Below are positions 26,805-26,940 of a stretch of DNA of 26,940 nt, piece by piece. The first letter of the stretch is position 1. Every line of letters begins with the position of its first letter. The notes below the pieces were generated by a model. It searched no databases and was not told the origin of the DNA. It was given only the letters and a program-made list of their open reading frames with translations. Made by a program: the position numbers and the translations under genes. Source of the stretch: Priapulus caudatus (taxonomy: Eukaryota; Priapulida; Priapulimorpha; Priapulimorphida; Priapulidae); assembly GCF_000485595.1 (NCBI RefSeq), contig NW_014577790.1:43334-70273 (forward strand), written 5' to 3'.

Positions 26805-26940
26805 CTGTAAAAACACACACCATGGACTTTTATAATAAACTGTTCTATATTTTACGCAGTTAACCAATTTTATTAGTTTTTGAAAAATCGAATAAAGCAC
26901 CACAAAATTAATGTCTTGATCAGGCATGAAAAACAATACA

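Overview
The window reads as repeat-rich nuclear DNA from an invertebrate animal, probably marine. Supporting signs are GT-AG split exons, polyA and splice signals, several eukaryotic transposon families, TTAGGG-type tracts and a GTCC-rich repeat ending in TTTTTAGCTCA, of a kind I associate with marine invertebrates. I cannot name the species. There are no operons, ribosome binding sites or CRISPR arrays.

Positions 1-8760 hold mainly non-coding repeats: a near-perfect 336 bp palindrome, a TIR element (679-1100), an 812 bp element (1253-2064) with GAGTTA-type arrays and a tRNA-Ile-like sequence inside, a modular direct-repeat block (3884-5034), and a foldback-type element with arms of nearly 1 kb (about 5263-8467). 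No convincing protein gene was found here.

Positions 8765-12420 are a nested insertion. A TA-flanked element with 22 bp inverted ends was split by a 2.9 kb piggyBac element (9153-12066) that encodes a full-length 592 aa transposase with its DDD triad and C-terminal cysteine-rich domain. It carries palindromic subterminal sites and a probable intron ending directly before the start codon.

Positions 12500-26804 on the minus strand carry exons of a ZSWIM1/3-type (MULE-like, RNase H-fold) protein. The N-terminal and catalytic exons lie at 23210-26804. An AT-hook-like exon (13538-13664) and a final PHD-finger exon (12768-13142) lie 9.5 kb downstream; joining them into one gene is inference. Two exons each contain an apparent one-base insertion. 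Between the two groups lie two exons of an integrase-like core (21693-22126), TTAA-flanked MITEs, tRNA-like SINE remnants, and a second, badly degraded copy of the ZSWIM catalytic region (14985-17643). That copy is full of short insertions, in introns as much as in exons, which looks more like uncorrected long-read sequence than normal decay. A 63 bp minisatellite that could encode a 21-residue repeat lies at 13968-14275.

Nothing here is clearly a new functional system. The most useful points are the nested and possibly still competent piggyBac, the scattered ZSWIM-PHD exons with point frameshifts, and the evidence that part of the assembly may be unreliable.
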